In this document: in pieces, positions 13,959 through 20,876 of the stretch
Numbering within the stretch: the first letter of the stretch is position 1
Layout: each line of letters starts with the position of its first letter
Virus record (IMG/VR): IMGVR_UViG_3300017739_000123
Coordinates: 1-22,924 of that record
Length of the DNA stretch: 22,924 nt
Source: a virus
Strand: one strand, 5' to 3'
Position numbers and translations under genes: made by a program
Notes under the pieces: generated by a model
What the model was told of the DNA's origin: nothing
What the model saw: the letters and a program-made list of their open reading frames with translations, nothing else
The model's database searches: none

Positions 13959-14458
13959 ACTTAAAACTTACAGAATTAGCCGGTGTTTTGCTCATAACAC
14001 CACCAGTTACATTTGAAGATTTCAGGGGTACGAATACTGAAAACTGGAATAAGAAAAAATATCGAGAGTATGGTATTGAAAATGACTGGGTATTAGATAG
14101 TATAAGCACATCAAGAAAACACGTTTTGCGTGGCATACATGGTGATGATCATACAACAAAACTCATATCTTGTTTACACGGTGATATTTACTTTGTTGTG
14201 ATCAATAATGACCCAGAGTCAAATCAATATAAGCAATGGCAATCTTTTCATCTATCAGGTGCAAATAGACAACAAGTATTAGTACCACCTAAATTTGGTA
14301 ATGCTCACCTTGTTATGTCTAAGTATGCTGTATTCAGTTATAAATTAGATGCTTACTATAATGTAAGAAGCCAATTCACAATAAAATGGAATGATGAAGA
14401 GGCACACAACATTTGGTGGCCAGTTAAAAATCCAATTACATCTTTAAGAGATTCGTGA
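13955..14458 (+). CDS. RmlC-like sugar 3,5-epimerase (cupin)
   Basis: 167 residues from ATG 13955 (ATGA overlap with the glycosyltransferase); an earlier in-phase ATG lies inside that gene and is not needed. The cupin core carries the family pattern: EDFRG at 21-25, KHVLRGIHGDDHTTKL with the likely catalytic His62 and Lys69, the HGDIYFVVIN strand, QVLVPPKFGNAHLV with His118, and FSYKLDAYY. RmlC enzymes epimerise dTDP-4-keto sugars at C3 and C5. At 167 residues it is a little shorter than classic RmlC (~180). It could act on a related deoxysugar. Confidence 0.82.
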   Translation: MNLKLTELAGVLLITPPVTFEDFRGTNTENWNKKKYREYGIENDWVLDSISTSRKHVLRGIHGDDHTTKLISCLHGDIYFVVINNDPESNQYKQWQSFHLSGANRQQVLVPPKFGNAHLVMSKYAVFSYKLDAYYNVRSQFTIKWNDEEAHNIWWPVKNPITSLRDS

Positions 14459-15390
14459 AAAAAGTTTTAATTACAGGTGGTGCAGGTTATCTTGGTAAAC
14501 ATCTTGCTAAATCTTTACATAAAGCAGGCCATGAAGTTTACTGTATTGACCGAGTAGAAGCAAATTGTAAATACTATCATCAAGAACTACAAGCTGACTT
14601 CTGTGAAAATCCGTTATCACTCTATCAGTTTTTTATGCTAGATATAGATACAGTATTTCATTTAGCTGGTCGCATAGAAGTGGGTATGTCTTGGGATTAT
14701 CCAATACATTTTTGGAAAGATAATGTTTTAGCTACAGTACATTTAATTGATATGATGAAAGAATATAATGTGCCTAATCTAATATACTCTTCAAGTGCTG
14801 GTGTTTATAAACCAAAAGAAGAATTATTGGTTGAAACTGATTCAATCGCATATAATAATCCATATGCAAACTCCAAGATAGCAGCTGAAAATGCCATTCG
14901 TGATTCTGGTATCAATCACACAATCTTCCGATTCTTCAATTTAGCTGGTGCAGATCCAGATGGTGAGATGGGTGAAGATCATCAACCAGAAACTCATATG
15001 ATACCACTACTTTTTGAAAATCTAAATAACTTCGTGATAAACGGTAATGATTATCAAACAAAAGATGGCACCTGTGTTCGTGATTATGTTCATGTATCTG
15101 ATGTTGCCGATGCTCACCTATTGGCGATGGAATATTTAAATACCTGGAAAACAGGCCAATCTGCCACAATCAACTTAGGAACTGGTGTAGGATATACTAA
15201 CTTAGAGATTGTTAATCTTGCAAAAGACATACTAGGGTTAGATATAAAACATGAATTTGGCCCTGAAAGAAAAGGCGACCCATCAAAGTTAGTCGCAAGT
15301 ATTGAATCAGCAAAAAGTTTATTAGGTTACAAACCGAAATATGACATCTCTGATATATTAAAAACTGCTTACTCATGGTACAGTAAATGA
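14455..15390 (+). CDS. NAD-dependent sugar epimerase/dehydratase (GalE-like)
   Basis: 311 residues beginning at GTG 14455 in a GTGA overlap. It is an extended short-chain dehydrogenase: NAD-binding GGAGYLG at 8-14, VFHLAGRIEVG, the SSSAGVY active-site strand (~112-118), and catalytic YANSK at 137-141. RFFNLAGADPDGEMGEDH and DGTCVRDYVHVSDVADAH are hallmarks of UDP-glucose 4-epimerase relatives. It interconverts or dehydrates a nucleotide-activated sugar for the neighbouring glycosyltransferase. Exact substrate unknown; alternatives are UDP-GlcNAc 4-epimerase or a dehydratase. Confidence 0.9.
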   Translation: MKKVLITGGAGYLGKHLAKSLHKAGHEVYCIDRVEANCKYYHQELQADFCENPLSLYQFFMLDIDTVFHLAGRIEVGMSWDYPIHFWKDNVLATVHLIDMMKEYNVPNLIYSSSAGVYKPKEELLVETDSIAYNNPYANSKIAAENAIRDSGINHTIFRFFNLAGADPDGEMGEDHQPETHMIPLLFENLNNFVINGNDYQTKDGTCVRDYVHVSDVADAHLLAMEYLNTWKTGQSATINLGTGVGYTNLEIVNLAKDILGLDIKHEFGPERKGDPSKLVASIESAKSLLGYKPKYDISDILKTAYSWYSK

Positions 15391-15923
15391 ACATAGATGA
15401 AAAAATTGATAATAAGTTTTTTGATAAGAACATACACTTTCTATCAGGTGATGTAACAACCGATTCAGTAGAAAAAATCATAAGATGGATTCTATATCAT
15501 AATCTTGATACAACAAAAAAAGAACTCACACTTTATATCAATTCTGATGGAGGCACTTTAGTTGATGCCTTTGGTGTTATTGACTTGATGCAAGCTTCAA
15601 TACATGATTTCAAAACTGTATCTGTGGGCTCATCAATATCAGCTGCCTTTTATATTCTTATATCTGGTACAAAAGGTAAAAGATATGCAGGTAAGTATTC
15701 ATCTCTTATGTGCCATCAGTTTTCAGCTGAGTGCTCTATGACTAAACACCATGACACAAGAGCTTGGGTAAAAGAAAATGATAATTTAAGTGAGAAAACA
15801 CAAAAGATATTAGAGTCTGCTGGATTACCTAAGTCATACTTCAAAAAGTTCATAGGCCCAACAGATTTTTATATGTCAACCAAAGAGGCTTTAGATTATG
15901 GTGTCATTGATAATATTTTATAG
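15387..15923 (+). CDS. clpP: ClpP-like serine protease
   Basis: 178 residues. The Clp protease catalytic triad can be placed: Ser85 in VGSSISAAFYIL (equivalent to GMAASMGAF), His110 in MCHQFS, and Asp160 in GPTDFYMSTKEALDYGVID, which is the family's C-terminal signature. LYINSDGGTLVDAFGVID is the usual substrate-groove strand. It lacks a long N-terminal propeptide. ClpP-like proteins in T4-like marine phages may act with host Clp ATPases or as a prohead-type protease. It follows the sugar genes with a 4-base overlap and ends just before a GGAG for the next gene. Confidence 0.88.
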   Translation: MNIDEKIDNKFFDKNIHFLSGDVTTDSVEKIIRWILYHNLDTTKKELTLYINSDGGTLVDAFGVIDLMQASIHDFKTVSVGSSISAAFYILISGTKGKRYAGKYSSLMCHQFSAECSMTKHHDTRAWVKENDNLSEKTQKILESAGLPKSYFKKFIGPTDFYMSTKEALDYGVIDNIL

Positions 15924-15931
15924 GAGTAGAA

Positions 15932-16075
15932 ATGCAAAGCCAGAAAGTTTTAAAATCAAAACATACTAAATTTAAAAAAACCAATAAATCACCAAAACAT
16001 GACAAAGTGAAACACCACGATAAATCAACATACAGACTAGAAAAAGAGGAGAAAAACGATTATGGTTTCCAATAA
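15932..16075 (+). CDS. 47-residue Lys/His-rich protein
   Basis: ATG 15932 follows GGAG at 15923-15926 with ideal spacing. The product is dominated by Lys, His, Ser and Thr (KSKHTKFKKTNKSPKHDK) with an acidic end (LEKEEKNDYGFQ). It overlaps the next start by 14 bases and shares the direction of the operon. The composition suggests a disordered nucleic-acid-binding peptide; that is inference. Confidence 0.6.
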   Translation: MQSQKVLKSKHTKFKKTNKSPKHDKVKHHDKSTYRLEKEEKNDYGFQ

Positions 16076-16238
16076 AACACAGGCAGCTGCAAGAATACAG
16101 GAGATTTATAGTCAAATTGCAACATCTAGGTCTGGCGTACAATCATTAGAGTCTGAGCTGCAAAGGCTTCAGAGTATGAAATTTGACGAGAACGGGCAGG
16201 TTATCCGAGAGTCGAATCAAACCCTCCTCAAAGGGTAA
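16062..16238 (+). CDS. 58-residue helical phage protein
   Basis: ATG 16062 is preceded by AGAGGAG at about 16045-16051. The product MVSNKTQAAARIQEIYSQIA continues as an amphipathic helix (SGVQSLESELQRLQSMKF) followed by DENGQVIRESNQTLLKG. It looks like a short coiled coil. It ends at TAA 16236-16238 just ahead of the RNA region. Function unknown. Confidence 0.6.
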   Translation: MVSNKTQAAARIQEIYSQIATSRSGVQSLESELQRLQSMKFDENGQVIRESNQTLLKG

Positions 16239-16266
16239 TGTTGTAAAAATACAACAAAAATAGTGC

Positions 16267-16295
16267 TTGACTATTAGGTCTACCCATAGTATACT
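16267..16295 (+). promoter_or_regulatory. Sigma70-like promoter of the RNA region
   Basis: TTGACT at 16267-16272, a 17-base spacer, and TATACT at 16290-16295. Transcription would start near 16302, immediately before the structured RNA candidate and the tRNA. It shares GCTTGACTATT with the promoter at 3180. Confidence 0.65.
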
Positions 16296-16301
16296 AGTAT
16301 T

Positions 16302-16413
16302 AACAGTTGAGGTAACTAAGTGATAAATCATAGCAGTAACGGCTGTTTGAGATAAAAAGTTGTCGGCGTCGGACGAGCACTCTCCGGGAGAACCAAGGCA
16401 ATACTTAGTTATC
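16302..16413 (+). ncRNA. Candidate structured RNA closed by a 10-bp stem
   Basis: There is no convincing ORF between 16239 and 16426. GGTAACTAAG (16311-16320) can pair with CTTAGTTATC (16404-16413) as 10 continuous base pairs with a single G-U. Inside are smaller helices: AGCAG/CTGTT (16332-16336 with 16343-16347) and TCTC/GAGA around 16381-16391, or alternatively TCGGA/TCCGG (16369-16373 with 16383-16387). A promoter lies just upstream and a tRNA just downstream. I cannot match it to a known RNA family. It may be a free-standing small RNA, a leader, or a processing element of the tRNA precursor. Confidence 0.5.
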
Positions 16414-16426
16414 GAAATCAAATTTT

Positions 16427-16502
16427 TGCGGTGTGGAGAAGTGGTCATCTCACTTGGCTCATAACCAAGAGATCGCAGGTTCAAATCCTGCCACCGCCAC
16501 CA
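16427..16502 (+). tRNA. tRNA-Met(CAT), initiator-type
   Basis: A full 76-base cloverleaf with encoded CCA. Acceptor pairs 2-71 to 7-66 are intact while positions 1 and 72 are T and C, unpaired. D stem GAGA/TCTC, anticodon stem CTTGG/CCAAG with loop CTCATAA, and T arm GCAGG-TTCAAAT-CCTGC are all complete. The unpaired 1:72 position, the A11-T24 pair in the D stem and the overall similarity to bacterial tRNA-fMet (GTGGAG, GGCTCATAACC, GGTTCAAATCC) mark it as an initiator type. One deviation: the three G-C pairs next to the anticodon are reduced to two (pair 29-41 is T-A). Confidence 0.88.
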
Positions 16503-16506
16503 ACGC

Positions 16507-16535
16507 TTGACATTTCGGCAGTATTCATGTATAAT
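16507..16535 (+). promoter_or_regulatory. TTTCGG-type early promoter, copy 1
   Basis: TTGACA at 16507-16512, then TTTCGGCA, 17-base spacer in all, TATAAT at 16530-16535. It begins four bases after the tRNA CCA end and serves the gene at 16565. A second TTTCGG (16552-16557) lies in the leader, overlapping the CGGAG ribosome site. Confidence 0.85.
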
Positions 16536-16564
16536 ATAATTATAGTGAAAATTTCGGAGATATT

Positions 16565-16891
16565 ATGGGTACAATAAACACAGGTTACAGATGGTCAAAA
16601 TCTACAAGAAAGAAAATGCTGAGAAACAAAGGTAGTGTTGATGTAGCACTCAAAAGAACTAAAAAATCAACAAAAGATTATGTAGTAGAAATTCAAATGA
16701 CAACTGTTTGCCCTCCTCGGCAGACTTATCGACCACCTTCTTTAGATTCTGGAGATGCCGTGGCTGTTAAAAAAGACAATCAAGTTTATACTGGCAATAG
16801 CATGAAAGGTATTGGCACCTTACATAAAAGTAATGCTGTGCCCATTTTCACAGACGAAGAGGCCAAAGATCAGGCAAATATGAGAAGGTAA
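16565..16891 (+). CDS. Small basic phage protein, unknown function
   Basis: 108 residues from ATG 16565 with CGGAG upstream (16555-16559). The N-terminus is Lys/Arg/Ser/Thr-rich (RWSKSTRKKMLRNKGSVDVALKRTKKSTK), and the middle has a Pro/Tyr segment (CPPRQTYRPPSLDSGDAVAV) before a central KGIGTLHKSNAVPIFT. The order of features resembles small early proteins of T4-like phages, but no family is recognised. It has its own promoter upstream and the next gene's promoter directly after its stop. Confidence 0.65.
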   Translation: MGTINTGYRWSKSTRKKMLRNKGSVDVALKRTKKSTKDYVVEIQMTTVCPPRQTYRPPSLDSGDAVAVKKDNQVYTGNSMKGIGTLHKSNAVPIFTDEEAKDQANMRR

Positions 16892-16894
16892 TGC

Positions 16895-16923
16895 TTGACA
16901 TTTCGGCACTCTACCTTTATAAT
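16895..16923 (+). promoter_or_regulatory. TTTCGG-type early promoter, copy 2
   Basis: TTGACA at 16895-16900, TTTCGGCA, 17-base spacer, TATAAT at 16918-16923, starting three bases after the TAA of the previous gene. The first 14 bases of the -35 and spacer are identical to copy 1. Confidence 0.85.
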
Positions 16924-16955
16924 GGTTGTATAAATTAAAATTTATGGAGAATTAC

Positions 16956-17429
16956 ATGAAGAAAATCAGACTTAAACCTTATCAAAAGCTTCTTGTTCTA
17001 TTTGAACAAAAAGCAAGTCAAAGAACAGCGACGCCATTTGAAAAAGTTGTGCTAACTGTTGAAGAGATAGAAGCAACTCTTGCTAACGAAATTCATATGT
17101 ATAGATTATCAACATACATTTGGCACATTAAAACTATGGTCGGCGGTATTGTGTCCAGCGTTCGTGGTGATACGCCAGAAACGAAACGTAAAGTTGTTGC
17201 ATATCGCATACACAATTGGGATAATAACAATGGTGTACGAGAGACTCTTGTTAGACAAGGTCTAATGCTTCGTGGTACAGGTAACTCCAACTGGAAATTT
17301 GTTGACAATATTGTTGACAACCCTAAGAAGTTTAGACCAAAGGTGTCTAACAATGTAAAGACTCTCAATGATTTAAAAGCTCAACCTGTTGAGAGTAAAA
17401 CCGAAGATAAAACTACCGAGGTTGCCTAA
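16956..17429 (+). CDS. Phage protein of unknown function
   Basis: 157 residues from ATG 16956, preceded by GGAG (16946-16949); the in-phase ATG at 16926 lies within the promoter start region and is unlikely. The body RKVVAYRIHNWDNNNGVRETLVRQGLM, with a preceding helix around EEIEATLANEI, could be a winged-helix-like domain, while the last 30 residues are polar and disordered. No signal or membrane segment. Its stop overlaps the next start by one base. Confidence 0.65.
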   Translation: MKKIRLKPYQKLLVLFEQKASQRTATPFEKVVLTVEEIEATLANEIHMYRLSTYIWHIKTMVGGIVSSVRGDTPETKRKVVAYRIHNWDNNNGVRETLVRQGLMLRGTGNSNWKFVDNIVDNPKKFRPKVSNNVKTLNDLKAQPVESKTEDKTTEVA

Positions 17430-18151
17430 TGAAAAAAACTCTATTAGCACTTTCTCTTTTTGCTACAACAGCATTTGCTGAACCAACTGTTGGTGTGGGT
17501 GAATACAATTTTGGTCCTAACACACCAGAAAGTTTAGCTTGCTCGATAGCAGAAGAGAAAGCTAAAGAGGCCGCCATCTTGAACAAAGTTGGTGAGGTGA
17601 TTGAACTTATGGAATATCAAACTTGTAATTCTACAAATTGTGACCATAAACGAGATTTTTTGAACAATATAACTGGTGTAATAAGAAGTATTATTGATTC
17701 AAAGATAGACACTATTATGCGAGAGGGTATGAGAACCTGTATCGTTACTATTAAAGCAGATGTTCACCCTGTAAAAAATGATATATCTTTTTATATACAT
17801 AATGATGATTTTAAATTCAAACATGACGAAGAGATTATCTTTACAGGTGTATCAAGCCACGTGGGTAAAGTAATATTATTCAACCAAGAACATGGTAAAT
17901 ATATGAAAGTTTACGAAACGGTTGTTGAACATCCAGGTTATGAATTTCAAATACCAGATGATAACCACAGAATCATGGCAAAGTTACCTGATCACAAACA
18001 AATTTCACAAGAAAGATTATTATTTCTTTTCTTAGAGGTTGACATTTCGGTAAAAGAAGTGTATAATCATAAAGAGTTTCAAAAATTATTAGAAAGCGTG
18101 CCCGTTTTAAAAAGGCGGACAATTTATCAATTAACACAAATCGTGAGGTGA
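17429..18151 (+). CDS. Exported protein, probable envelope factor
   Basis: 240 residues with a clear signal peptide (MKKTLLALSLFATTAFA, cleavage before EP). The mature N-terminus GEYNFGPNTPESLACSIAEEKAKEAAI is the pattern of LPP20/FlgT-type periplasmic domains, and the C-terminal part (MKVYETVVEHPGYEFQIPDD...RLLFLFLEVDI) resembles DUF4384-like beta domains. It is probably periplasmic in the host. It precedes two lipoprotein genes and contains their probable promoter (18039-18067). The role in infection is unknown; surface modification or superinfection exclusion is possible. Confidence 0.7.
   Translation: MKKTLLALSLFATTAFAEPTVGVGEYNFGPNTPESLACSIAEEKAKEAAILNKVGEVIELMEYQTCNSTNCDHKRDFLNNITGVIRSIIDSKIDTIMREGMRTCIVTIKADVHPVKNDISFYIHNDDFKFKHDEEIIFTGVSSHVGKVILFNQEHGKYMKVYETVVEHPGYEFQIPDDNHRIMAKLPDHKQISQERLLFLFLEVDISVKEVYNHKEFQKLLESVPVLKRRTIYQLTQIVR
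18039..18067 (+). promoter_or_regulatory. TTTCGG-type early promoter, copy 3, inside a gene
   Basis: TTGACA at 18039-18044, TTTCGG, 17-base spacer, TATAAT at 18062-18067. It lies within the last 115 bases of the preceding coding region and would give a transcript for the lipoprotein genes at 18154 and 18329. The 12 bases TTGACATTTCGG equal copies 1 and 2. Confidence 0.8.
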
Positions 18152-18153
18152 TT

Positions 18154-18336
18154 ATGAAAAATGTTTATTACACATTAGTTGGCATTACTGCTATGTTTTC
18201 AGTATTATTCCTAGTAACAGGATGTGGCACAATAGGTGGTGCCATAGATGGTGCGGGTGATGATTTAAACAGAGCTGGTAAATATATTGAAAGAATTGGT
18301 ACTGGTACTGATAGGAGGTTTATTGATTATGAATAA
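18154..18336 (+). CDS. Entericidin-like small lipoprotein
   Basis: 60 residues from ATG 18154, chosen because GAGG (18144-18147) is well spaced. It has a hydrophobic leader and a lipobox LVTGC with Cys24, then GTIGGAIDGAGDDLNRAGKYI, which resembles the entericidin A/B pattern (GCNT..G.G.D...G..I). Entericidins are tiny outer-membrane lipoproteins linked to cell lysis in stationary phase. The similarity is short and could be coincidental, but a lipoprotein is firmly indicated. It overlaps the upstream stop context and the next gene's start. Confidence 0.7.
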   Translation: MKNVYYTLVGITAMFSVLFLVTGCGTIGGAIDGAGDDLNRAGKYIERIGTGTDRRFIDYE

Positions 18337-18928
18337 AAATTTATTACTTATTCCTTTAGTCTTTGCAATCGCTAGCGGTTGCAGTAGCATGAAGTATGAC
18401 ACAGGCTTTGAGTTTAAGGCACCCGAATTTGGTGGTGGCGACCAAGGCGATGAGGTAAATTATCCAGATTGGTATAATGAACTTGAGGATGATGATAACG
18501 ATAATTTGTATTCAGTAGCAACTGAATTTTCAAATGATTTCCAGTTTGCTGTTGACAAGGCTATGTTGTCAGCTAAACGAGAGTTAGCATCAAACTTTTC
18601 CTCTCATGTTGAGGCAATGATGAAAGATTTTACATCTGAACTTGGTGATGTAAATGTTTCAACAGCTAATGACATTAATAGAACAACAAAGTTACTTGTA
18701 TCAAGAGTCAACCTTGTTGGTGTTCAAAGAACCGATTTCAAAGTTGTTCACGAAAAAGCAGGTTATCGTGCCTTTGTAAAATTAAAGTATTCGTCTAATT
18801 TGTCGAATAAGCTTATACTTGAGCAAATCAATAGAAATGCAAAACTCAAGAACAAGCTTGAAAGCACCGAAAAGTTCAAAGAACTTGAGGATTCCATTAA
18901 CTTAATTGAACAAGGAGATAATGTATGA
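18329..18928 (+). CDS. LPP20-family lipoprotein
   Basis: 199 residues from ATG 18329, preceded by AGGAGG at 18313-18318. The signal ends in the lipobox IASGC with Cys18. The mature part opens with an acidic linker (GGGDQGDE, then DWYNELEDDDNDN), then an LPP20-type domain: LYSVATEFSNDFQFAVDKAMLSAKRELA, a variable helix, TKLLVSRVNLVGV and AGYRAFVKLKY. LPP20 proteins are surface or periplasmic lipoproteins of poorly known role. It shares a promoter with the entericidin-like gene. Phage lipoproteins sometimes block superinfection. Confidence 0.78.
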   Translation: MNKNLLLIPLVFAIASGCSSMKYDTGFEFKAPEFGGGDQGDEVNYPDWYNELEDDDNDNLYSVATEFSNDFQFAVDKAMLSAKRELASNFSSHVEAMMKDFTSELGDVNVSTANDINRTTKLLVSRVNLVGVQRTDFKVVHEKAGYRAFVKLKYSSNLSNKLILEQINRNAKLKNKLESTEKFKELEDSINLIEQGDNV

Positions 18929-19050
18929 CGAAGGTCAAAACTGCCGCTTGGTTAATCGGCACTTTTATCGTTGTCTATTCAGCATTTTGCACAGCACTTG
19001 TGTCTTATGTTGGTATAGATCCTATCATATCAATCCATTTAGTGGAGTAA
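18925..19050 (+). CDS. 41-residue membrane peptide
   Basis: ATG 18925 overlaps the lipoprotein stop (ATGA) and follows GGAG at 18914-18917. MTKVKTAAWLIGTFIVVYSA continues as one membrane helix (about 8-27), with a short polar end DPIISIHLVE. It is probably an inner-membrane small protein of the same operon. Function unknown. Confidence 0.6.
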   Translation: MTKVKTAAWLIGTFIVVYSAFCTALVSYVGIDPIISIHLVE

Positions 19051-19053
19051 ATT

Positions 19054-19626
19054 ATGAACATATTTTATTTGAATCGTGACCCTATCGAGTGTGCTCTACA
19101 ACATTGTGATAAGCACGTGGTAAAAATGATTATAGAATATGCTCAGTTGATGTCAACAGCTCACCGTGTATTAGATGGTGAGCTGTATTTTGACAAAGCA
19201 AAAAATGGTCGTAAATTAAGAAGATTTAGATTACCTGATGATAGAGATTCAATACTCATGTTATCAGTACATGAAAACCACCCATCTAATATATGGTTGA
19301 GAAAAACAGATGATAATTACAAATGGCTATGGAAAATGTGGTTTCACTTGAACAAAGAATATACATACAGATATGGTAAAACCCATGCCTGTTACAGATT
19401 AGTGAATGATTTAAAACAAACACCAAATAAGATACCAGATGGTGAGTTTACACCACCAACACCAGCCATGCCTGAAGAGTGTAAAATTACCGGTGATTCT
19501 CTAGGTTCATATCATAAGTATTACATAGAGAAGAAAAATTATTTCGCCAAGTGGACTGATAGACAAACTCCAACTTGGTATGTGGAAGGACTAAATAACT
19601 ACAATGCCAACATTTCAATTTCTTAA
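19054..19626 (+). CDS. Conserved marine-phage protein, unknown function
   Basis: 190 residues from ATG 19054. The start MNIFYLNRDPIECALQHCDKH, followed by VVKMIIEYAQLMSTAHR, then HPSNIWLRKTDDNYKWLW and the end KWTDRQTPTWY, is a pattern I recognise as a recurring but uncharacterised protein of marine T4-like phages. The His- and Asp-containing N-terminus and a C-terminal PTWY recall pyrimidine-dimer glycosylase-type proteins, but I cannot confirm that relation. It has no membrane segment. The stop overlaps the next gene by 23 bases. Confidence 0.7.
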   Translation: MNIFYLNRDPIECALQHCDKHVVKMIIEYAQLMSTAHRVLDGELYFDKAKNGRKLRRFRLPDDRDSILMLSVHENHPSNIWLRKTDDNYKWLWKMWFHLNKEYTYRYGKTHACYRLVNDLKQTPNKIPDGEFTPPTPAMPEECKITGDSLGSYHKYYIEKKNYFAKWTDRQTPTWYVEGLNNYNANISIS

Positions 19627-19900
19627 CAATGATACTGGTGAGTTTTTTGAAGATTTTTTGACAAACTCCAAAAGAGAGGACTTACTCGCTAAGAATCCTC
19701 ACATACAGCAAATCCCAGCTCCATTCTCAATCACTTCTATGGAAGGTAGTTATCAAGGAAAAACTGATGACACCTGGAAAGAGGTGCTATCAAAGGTTGC
19801 TGAAGCACACCCTGAGTCAACGGTCGGCCAAAGATATGGTCGAAAAAATATAAAACAATCAAAAACATCAAATATTCTCAAAAAATGGAGAAACTCTTGA
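19604..19900 (+). CDS. FmdB-like phage protein lacking the zinc cysteines
   Basis: 98 residues. MPTFQFLNNDTGEFFEDFL has the layout of FmdB/CxxC regulatory-protein zinc ribbons (MPTYEF..., then CG...FE) but the positions normally held by Cys carry N, D and T. It continues with REDLLAKNPHI, WKEVLSKVAEAHPESTVGQRYG and a Lys-rich end, as in related T4-like marine phage proteins. Probably a small nucleic-acid or protein-binding factor that lost zinc. It overlaps both neighbours in the run. Confidence 0.6.
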   Translation: MPTFQFLNNDTGEFFEDFLTNSKREDLLAKNPHIQQIPAPFSITSMEGSYQGKTDDTWKEVLSKVAEAHPESTVGQRYGRKNIKQSKTSNILKKWRNS

Positions 19901-19938
19901 ATTTCTATATTATGCAAACACCAACTAAAGGAGAGTTC

Positions 19939-20199
19939 ATGTATAGACGTTCAATGCAGATAGAAATGAAAAACGAGAAGATTCATAATAAGCCTAAGAA
20001 AACAAATGAGGTGGTAGATATAAAAGAGTCTCCTTGGAGTGTAGAAAATATCGCAAAGAACCGAGAAGTGTATATGCAAGAATGGTGCCCTTGGGAAGCT
20101 GAAGGTAAAACAAAAAGAGAATGGCGTTCAGAGGGTTGGAAAAAACAATATAAAGATGGGTGTGGTTTAAAGAATCCATGGGAAGAAGAGGCAGCTTAA
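19939..20199 (+). CDS. Small Trp-rich phage protein
   Basis: 86 residues from ATG 19939, selected over earlier in-phase ATGs (19885, 19912) because AAAGGAGAG (19927-19934) precedes it. The N-terminus is basic (RRSMQIEMKNEKIHNKPKK), and the C-terminus has repeated Trp in an SPWSVENI, EWCPWEAEGKTKREW and NPWEEE context. The family is unknown. It lies five bases before the exonuclease gene. Confidence 0.6.
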   Translation: MYRRSMQIEMKNEKIHNKPKKTNEVVDIKESPWSVENIAKNREVYMQEWCPWEAEGKTKREWRSEGWKKQYKDGCGLKNPWEEEAA

Positions 20200-20204
20200 T
20201 ATAA

Positions 20205-20876
20205 ATGGGATTTTATAATTGTAATTTGTGGCAACTTGATTTTGATTTAAAAACAAAAACAACAGAAGAAGGTAGGCGTTATATCACACCAGATGATAAT
20301 GCCTATCCATCTGTAACCACCGTTTTATCTGATTATAACAAATCAGCCATATTAGAGTGGCGTAAAAGAGTTGGTAATGAAGAGGCAAACAAAATATCAA
20401 GACTTGCGTCAAGCAGAGGCACAAGAGTTCATTCGTTATGTGAAAATTATCTCAAGAATGATTTACCAGATATGAAAATAAAGGCTTTGATGCCTGATGT
20501 AAAACAAATGTTTAACAGCATCAAACCAATAATGGATGAAAAAATTAGTGTAGTATATGCTTTAGAGCAAGCATTATATTCTGATACCATGAAACTGGCA
20601 GGCAGAGTAGATTGTATTGCAAAATGGGAGGGTGCAACGTCTATTATAGATTTCAAAACATCCAGTAAACCAAAAAAAGAAGAATGGATACAAAACTATT
20701 TTATGCAATGCACAGCTTACGCATTAATGGTTGAAGAGTTGACTCATGTACGCATAAATGAAATTGTGGTTTTAATCGCTGTTGCTGATAACGAACCACA
20801 GGTGTTCGTAAAAGAAAAAGCTGAGTATGTCGAGCCTTTATGGCAATATATCAACGAATATAGATCTAAGCATTGA
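20205..20876 (+). CDS. PD-(D/E)XK exonuclease (MGME1/RecB-like)
   Basis: 223 residues. Motifs of the RecB/MGME1-type nuclease occur in order: YPSVTTVLSDY at 34-44, ASSRGTRVHSLCENYL with H76 and E80, LAGRVDCIAKW with D136, IIDFKTS with D149 and K151, and QCTAYAL with Q168 and Y172. Such enzymes are Mg2+-dependent single-strand DNA exonucleases used in replication, recombination or phage DNA processing. ATG 20205 starts five bases after the upstream gene. The TGA stop (20874-20876) lies inside the -35 box of the next promoter. Confidence 0.88.
   Translation: MGFYNCNLWQLDFDLKTKTTEEGRRYITPDDNAYPSVTTVLSDYNKSAILEWRKRVGNEEANKISRLASSRGTRVHSLCENYLKNDLPDMKIKALMPDVKQMFNSIKPIMDEKISVVYALEQALYSDTMKLAGRVDCIAKWEGATSIIDFKTSSKPKKEEWIQNYFMQCTAYALMVEELTHVRINEIVVLIAVADNEPQVFVKEKAEYVEPLWQYINEYRSKH

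Noticed and set aside
16241-16256. Small hairpin GTTGTA/TACAAC after the 58-residue gene
   Set aside because: Six-base weak stem followed by A-rich rather than T-rich sequence on the + strand; not a convincing terminator.
16146-16484. 112-residue - strand open phase over the RNA region
   Set aside because: It runs through the tRNA and the structured RNA and lacks a ribosome site; both RNAs explain the sequence better.
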